Below, in pieces: positions 46,483-50,225 of a stretch of 50,225 nt of DNA (positions within the stretch are counted from its first letter, which is position 1; every line of letters starts with the position of its first letter). Source of the stretch: Coemansia sp. RSA 922 (Eukaryota; Kickxellomycota; Kickxellomycetes; Kickxellales; Kickxellaceae); the NCBI GenBank assembly GCA_027577415.1, contig JANBQS010000035.1, forward strand, positions 1 through 50,225, read 5' to 3'. The notes under the pieces were generated by a model. That model had not been told where the DNA came from and made no database searches. It saw only the letters and a list, made by a program, of their open reading frames with translations. The position numbers were made by a program, and so were the translations under genes.

Positions 46483-49170
46483 TTATGTGTCTAGATCAAA
46501 AGCCCTAGCTACTCGATCATCTGCATTATTGAGTGAACGCCAGTCATGATTCCACTCTGCGCGTCTCCCGGAATAAAGCGAGGGCGATTCTGGCGATTCC
46601 ATGGCAGCAACAGATCCCGGCGACAAAAGACTGGCAGCTGGCGTATTCTGATGATTAGGCGGCAAGCAAACAGCGGTTTTCTGCTCTTCAGCATCTTCCA
46701 TATATAGCGCGTCAAAGGCCTCGCGCACACTATGGCCGTTCTCAGGCGCGATATCCAAGGACCTCGTAAGACAAGCAGCAGCCTCGCGGTACCTACGGAG
46801 CTTGGTATAAGTCTGGCCCAACAAAAAGGGCACATTGAATTCACGCGGACACCTAGACAACAATTGCTCGAGCACAAGCGCAGCGTCAGCAAAGCGCTCC
46901 AACACCACCAGAACGCGGGCACGCTTGAACATGACAAAGTTCATCGCATGGTGGACACGCAACTCGGACCCCATGGCGTCAGTCTGGCCGCGGTTAAGCA
47001 GGCGCTCGACACGCTCGTAGACCTCGAGCGCATGTGGGTAGTCCGCACGGGCCTCGAACAAGGCGCCGGCACTCTGCAGCAACAGCGGGTTCTGGGCATT
47101 CAGCGCCAAGGCACGCTTGAAATGGTACTCGGCCAAGTCCAGCTTGCCCAGGCGCAAGTACACCATGCCCATGCCGTACCAGGCATTGTAATGGCGGGCA
47201 TCGATCCTGATTGCCGTCCGGAACGCCTGCTGCGCCCTATCCAGCTCATCATTAGCCACGTTCTCGTGGCCCACCAGCGTATGCGCATACGCCAGGCCTC
47301 CAACCCCGCCCGAGTCGCTCCTCGGCGTAATGGCGCCCAGCGCAGCCCTATACAGCTGTATACTACGGCTCAGACTGCGCAGCGCCGACAAGTGGTCGCC
47401 ATCAAGCGAAAAGCAGTTGGCCACTGCGATCCACGCCTCGGGACTCCAGTTGCGACCAGCAGAGACCATGGCGTGAGCCAACTGCGCCAGGGTTTCTTCG
47501 CGCTTCATGTGCCAGAGAAGCGTAGAGTATATGTCCATGTCGCGCATCCGGTAGGGCGCCAGCTGGTGAGCAGCATCGAAGGCCTGGGCTGCCTCGGGGT
47601 ACCGCCCAGCCTCAAAGCATATGCGGCCCAACATGCACAGCCCCCAGGCCGAGTTCTGCTGCTCGACAGACAGAGCGGCAAAGGACGCCAGTGCCTGGGT
47701 AGCCCGGTACGAGTGCATGTGTGAGTATGCGCTGGCCTTCCGCTCAACCAGCCCATGCACATGCGCCAGCGCCACTCGGTCAACAGTGGAGGGCGCAGGG
47801 AGCGAGGGCTCGCGGCTGAGCGACGCAGACCGAACGGCCGACCCATTGCGCGTGCGCTTCTTCTCGCTAACCAACTCGTCGATACGCGCACGCCCCGGCG
47901 TCTTGGCCACTGCCTCTCTCCGGCCTTGCTCCACACGCTGCGTGTTTACCGTGTCGCCAGCCGCGCTCTTTTGCCCCAGCGTCGCCCGTGCTCGGCCGCT
48001 GGCGTTGACAACGAGCGCTGCTGCCGCCGAAATGGCTGGCTTGGCAATGGTGCGGGAGCGAGTACCGGCACGCGCACTAGCTGGCTCGTCGCCCGGCTGA
48101 GCAATCCCAGACCGCCCAGGCTGCCGCAGCTGCGAGGTCTTCGGCCCTGCCTTCTGCTGCACCGTGCCCGGGCCCTGCATGCGCGACGCCAGCCGCGACG
48201 CAGGCACCGGCGTACTCTCCAACAACGAGTCCACTCGCTGCAACACCCGTTCCGGCGCCACTTGATCCAAATCAACGGCTAGCGCCTCAGCCACCCTGCC
48301 GTGGCCTAGCTCGCACAGCCGACGACATGACGACCACTGCAGTTGGTTTCGCCGCACCGCCTCCAACGAATGTGCCTCGCTCTGCGCTACGCGATTAGTC
48401 CGCATGCACACCAGCCCTAGCAAGTCTGACACGTCGGAGAGCGTGGGCAACGTATATAGACTAGCGTCCGTTTTAACTACAAGCTTGATATCCGCTCCCA
48501 CTGTGTGTCCGGGCTCGTCAGGCAAGTAGACCAGCCGTAGCGTATCAGATAACGCGTTCAGATGGTCCTCGGCTTCCTGCCATTTGTCAAGCCGCGTGCA
48601 GCTCATCGCCAATACCCACAAACTGCATGCCAGCGCCTTCATGCTGCGCAGTTTAGGCGACTCGCCCGCAGAATGCGCTGGCTCCGTCTCACACTTCTCG
48701 ATGATATCCTCAGATTCCAGTATCGAGGGCGACAAGAGCGCGTAGACGGTGCTCACCTCGCCTATATGCCAGTAGCAGAGTGCCAGCCAGTATATGCTAC
48801 GGATATCATACCCATCTACGTCTAATGAATGCTGTCGGTTGTGGCCTAGCGTTTGGTGCAAGATACTCCCCGCCACGTCAACCGTTGAAGAGTGATACCA
48901 CGCGTGATATGTCTCGGCTATAGATAAAACACTGTGTGGCTGGAGCAACCTAATACCGCGCGAGATAAGCGTTTCGTAGTAATGCCGCGTCAGTTCGGTC
49001 TGTGGCCGTGAAAGCGCCTCTGCTTTAGGAATGCTCTGAAACGCCGGCACTTTCGGTATACTGCCTTCTTGTTGCTGTTGAACTGATCCAGTACTTCGTG
49101 TGCCACCTGTTCGTCCACCTATCTTGGTTGACCGTAGTCTATTTTGTGCATCTGCTGGCTGTCCGAGCAT
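46483..49170 (-). CDS. CDC27: Anaphase-promoting complex subunit CDC27/APC3
   Basis: APC3 is a TPR scaffold of the anaphase-promoting complex and binds the IR tails of Cdc20, Cdh1 and APC10. At 895 residues it has an N-terminal TPR half (from about 60), a Ser/Arg/Ala-rich disordered loop (about 325-465), and a C-terminal TPR superhelix with family-specific motifs. These are RMRDMDIYSTLLWHMKREE, NWSPEAWIAVANCFSLDGDH, AYAHTLVGHENVANDELDRA and RHYNAWYGMGMVYLRLGK. The region after the last repeat is short and polar. The start MLGQPADAQN precedes a basic leader not seen in animals. The antisense strand also holds long open frames, which look like artefacts of GC-rich codons. Confidence 0.94.
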   Translation of the reverse strand: MLGQPADAQNRLRSTKIGGRTGGTRSTGSVQQQQEGSIPKVPAFQSIPKAEALSRPQTELTRHYYETLISRGIRLLQPHSVLSIAETYHAWYHSSTVDVAGSILHQTLGHNRQHSLDVDGYDIRSIYWLALCYWHIGEVSTVYALLSPSILESEDIIEKCETEPAHSAGESPKLRSMKALACSLWVLAMSCTRLDKWQEAEDHLNALSDTLRLVYLPDEPGHTVGADIKLVVKTDASLYTLPTLSDVSDLLGLVCMRTNRVAQSEAHSLEAVRRNQLQWSSCRRLCELGHGRVAEALAVDLDQVAPERVLQRVDSLLESTPVPASRLASRMQGPGTVQQKAGPKTSQLRQPGRSGIAQPGDEPASARAGTRSRTIAKPAISAAAALVVNASGRARATLGQKSAAGDTVNTQRVEQGRREAVAKTPGRARIDELVSEKKRTRNGSAVRSASLSREPSLPAPSTVDRVALAHVHGLVERKASAYSHMHSYRATQALASFAALSVEQQNSAWGLCMLGRICFEAGRYPEAAQAFDAAHQLAPYRMRDMDIYSTLLWHMKREETLAQLAHAMVSAGRNWSPEAWIAVANCFSLDGDHLSALRSLSRSIQLYRAALGAITPRSDSGGVGGLAYAHTLVGHENVANDELDRAQQAFRTAIRIDARHYNAWYGMGMVYLRLGKLDLAEYHFKRALALNAQNPLLLQSAGALFEARADYPHALEVYERVERLLNRGQTDAMGSELRVHHAMNFVMFKRARVLVVLERFADAALVLEQLLSRCPREFNVPFLLGQTYTKLRRYREAAACLTRSLDIAPENGHSVREAFDALYMEDAEEQKTAVCLPPNHQNTPAASLLSPGSVAAMESPESPSLYSGRRAEWNHDWRSLNNADDRVARAFDLDT

Positions 49171-49815
49171 ACTCGCTCATTTGGGGCTGCAAAGCAAGGC
49201 CAATAAATGTGATAACAAAAAGTACAACGCGAAAGTTTGAGAGAGAAAAAAATTGAAAAAGAACGAAATTATAAAGAGAAAAAGAAATCGTCAACAGAAA
49301 CGATGCTAATCAAATATCACACCCACTAAAGTCCTACACTTTGATCCCTCGATCGAGTAATCACTGGGACAACACAAGGCTTGACATTGTCTGATTGCAT
49401 GGGCAACAAAAGATAATAGAAGCTAGTCAGTAAACTGGTATTCTCGCAGATATTTGCATAGTAGCTTCAGCATCTGACAATATTGCTTGTGAATGTTGTT
49501 TGGTGGCACCGCAGACATTGATTCCATAACGACTGCTGAAGCACAGAGAAGCTGGTATAAAGCGTGTTGCTCTGCTCGCCATGGCGCAAAAGACAAAATA
49601 AAAACACTGTTCAATTTATTGGTACTAACCGTATCCCGGATGCAAAAAGGCCAATTGAGGTGCAAGCCGGAAGGTATAAAGAATTGCAAAGTAGCTGATT
49701 AAGCAGAGTCTGGGAAGGAAAAAGGCGCGTAGCTTGACAAAAACCTCTTGGAGACATGTAGAGGGTAGGCATGTTTACAAAACAATATCGCGCCTGTCGA
49801 GATCAGGAGTACTAC
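49171..49815. other. Spacer upstream of CDC27
   Basis: An A-rich stretch just before the CDC27 start codon (aaaaaaattgaaaaagaac) is its leader on the minus strand. Beyond it, a minus-strand frame (49423-49689) ends NIHKQYCQMLKLLCKYLRE...; it has no recognisable family and may be an exon or chance. Confidence 0.4.
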
Positions 49816-50045
49816 CTACAGCACTGCCAAGATGTCTTGGAGATCCAGGCTATCTTTGTTGATTTTGATGATACGCTGTAACCGGTCGTCTACCACAGGA
49901 GGTGGGGATGACAGGTATATTTCTTGGCTTTTGATCTGCGATATTGTTCTAGAGCGATGGTAGGAGTACGGCTGTTGACTTTGCAATGGCAACTCCAGCT
50001 GGCGAGTTGATGGGGTTGGTGGGAAGAAACAGACCCAGCTGGGCG
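49816..50045 (-). CDS. Probable last exon of an unknown gene at the window edge
   Basis: The open frame on the minus strand is bounded upstream by a good acceptor (TTTTTGTTCTCAG at 50046-50058) and ends at a stop at 49816. The translated part reads APSWVCFFPPTPSTRQLELP... and ends DDRLQRIIKIN... DLQDILAVL. Composition looks coding and the C-terminal helix is plausible. The upstream exon could be the short ATG frame at 50084-50105 (MEESGGD, in phase, but that needs a 38-bp intron) or lie beyond the right edge, which fits the 355-416 bp introns seen elsewhere. No family recognised. Confidence 0.35.
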
Positions 50046-50225
50046 CTGAGAACAAAAAGACACGTTTCCTATTGTCGCTATACCGTCCCCACCCGACTCT
50101 TCCATGAAGTAAACAGTAAAGGCGGGGGGGGAAGCGGGCTTGAGACAAGAGCAAACAACAAAGAAATAGAGAAAAGGGGGAGTTGTGAATTTAAACTGTC
50201 TAGAGAAGGGATAGATATGAGAGGC

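Noticed and set aside
46732..47724. A 330-codon frame antisense to CDC27
   Set aside because: It lies wholly inside the conserved TPR coding region and has the Arg/His/Gln-rich composition typical of antisense frames of GC-rich genes.
50046..50083. A 38-bp intron joining MEESGGD to the right-edge exon
   Set aside because: The phase works, but 38 bp is far shorter than other introns here (355-416 bp) and no branch point is seen; kept only as an alternative.

Overview
This is a stretch of a fungal nuclear genome, most likely from an early-diverging lineage such as the Kickxellomycotina (Coemansia-like). Svf1 and a Tps2-type trehalose protein are fungal. They sit beside genes that yeasts usually lack or have diverged strongly in (ANKRD40, focadhesin, BLOC1S6/pallidin, PRKRIP1, SIRT4). 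Most genes have one exon. Three have a single long intron near the 5' end (355-416 bp) with GT...AG ends and CTAAC-type branch points. Coding DNA is GC-richer than the AT-rich, homopolymer-rich spacers. The lineage call is an inference from gene content and architecture.

Layout: a tyrosinase (60-1250) and SVF1 (1722-2834) lie on the + strand. Five tightly spaced minus-strand genes follow: a mitochondrial-type CDF metal transporter, CDK7/Kin28, a BLOC1S6-like protein, a SIRT4-type sirtuin and SURF6/Rrp14. A gene-poor block (9.0-21.0 kb) holds two C2H2 transcription factor genes, each with kilobases of upstream non-coding DNA, and PRKRIP1. It also holds a three-copy 92-bp tandem repeat whose internal spacer is inverted between copies. 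From 21 to 29 kb come ANKRD40 and COQ8 (divergent), an unrecognised helical protein, CHMP5/Vps60 and a spliced Tps2-type gene.

From 29.4 to 41.3 kb there is a 58-residue secreted peptide gene with its own TATA box, an AT-rich ABCC transporter and a 2206-residue focadhesin homologue. From 41.5 kb on come GNA1, a 38-bp perfect palindrome, a spliced Yippee gene, a 1.1-kb spacer full of splice-like signals, MED1 and CDC27/APC3. A probable terminal exon of an unknown gene lies at the right edge.

Most genes are housekeeping: transcription (CDK7, MED1), ribosome biogenesis (SURF6), splicing (PRKRIP1), cell cycle (APC3), membrane traffic (CHMP5, BLOC1S6), mitochondria (COQ8, SIRT4, CDF) and cell wall or osmolyte supply (GNA1, Tps2). 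There is no operon or recognisable biosynthetic cluster. The less explained material is the tandem repeat, the palindrome, the small secreted peptide, the dispersed intergenic element and the splice-signal-rich spacer.
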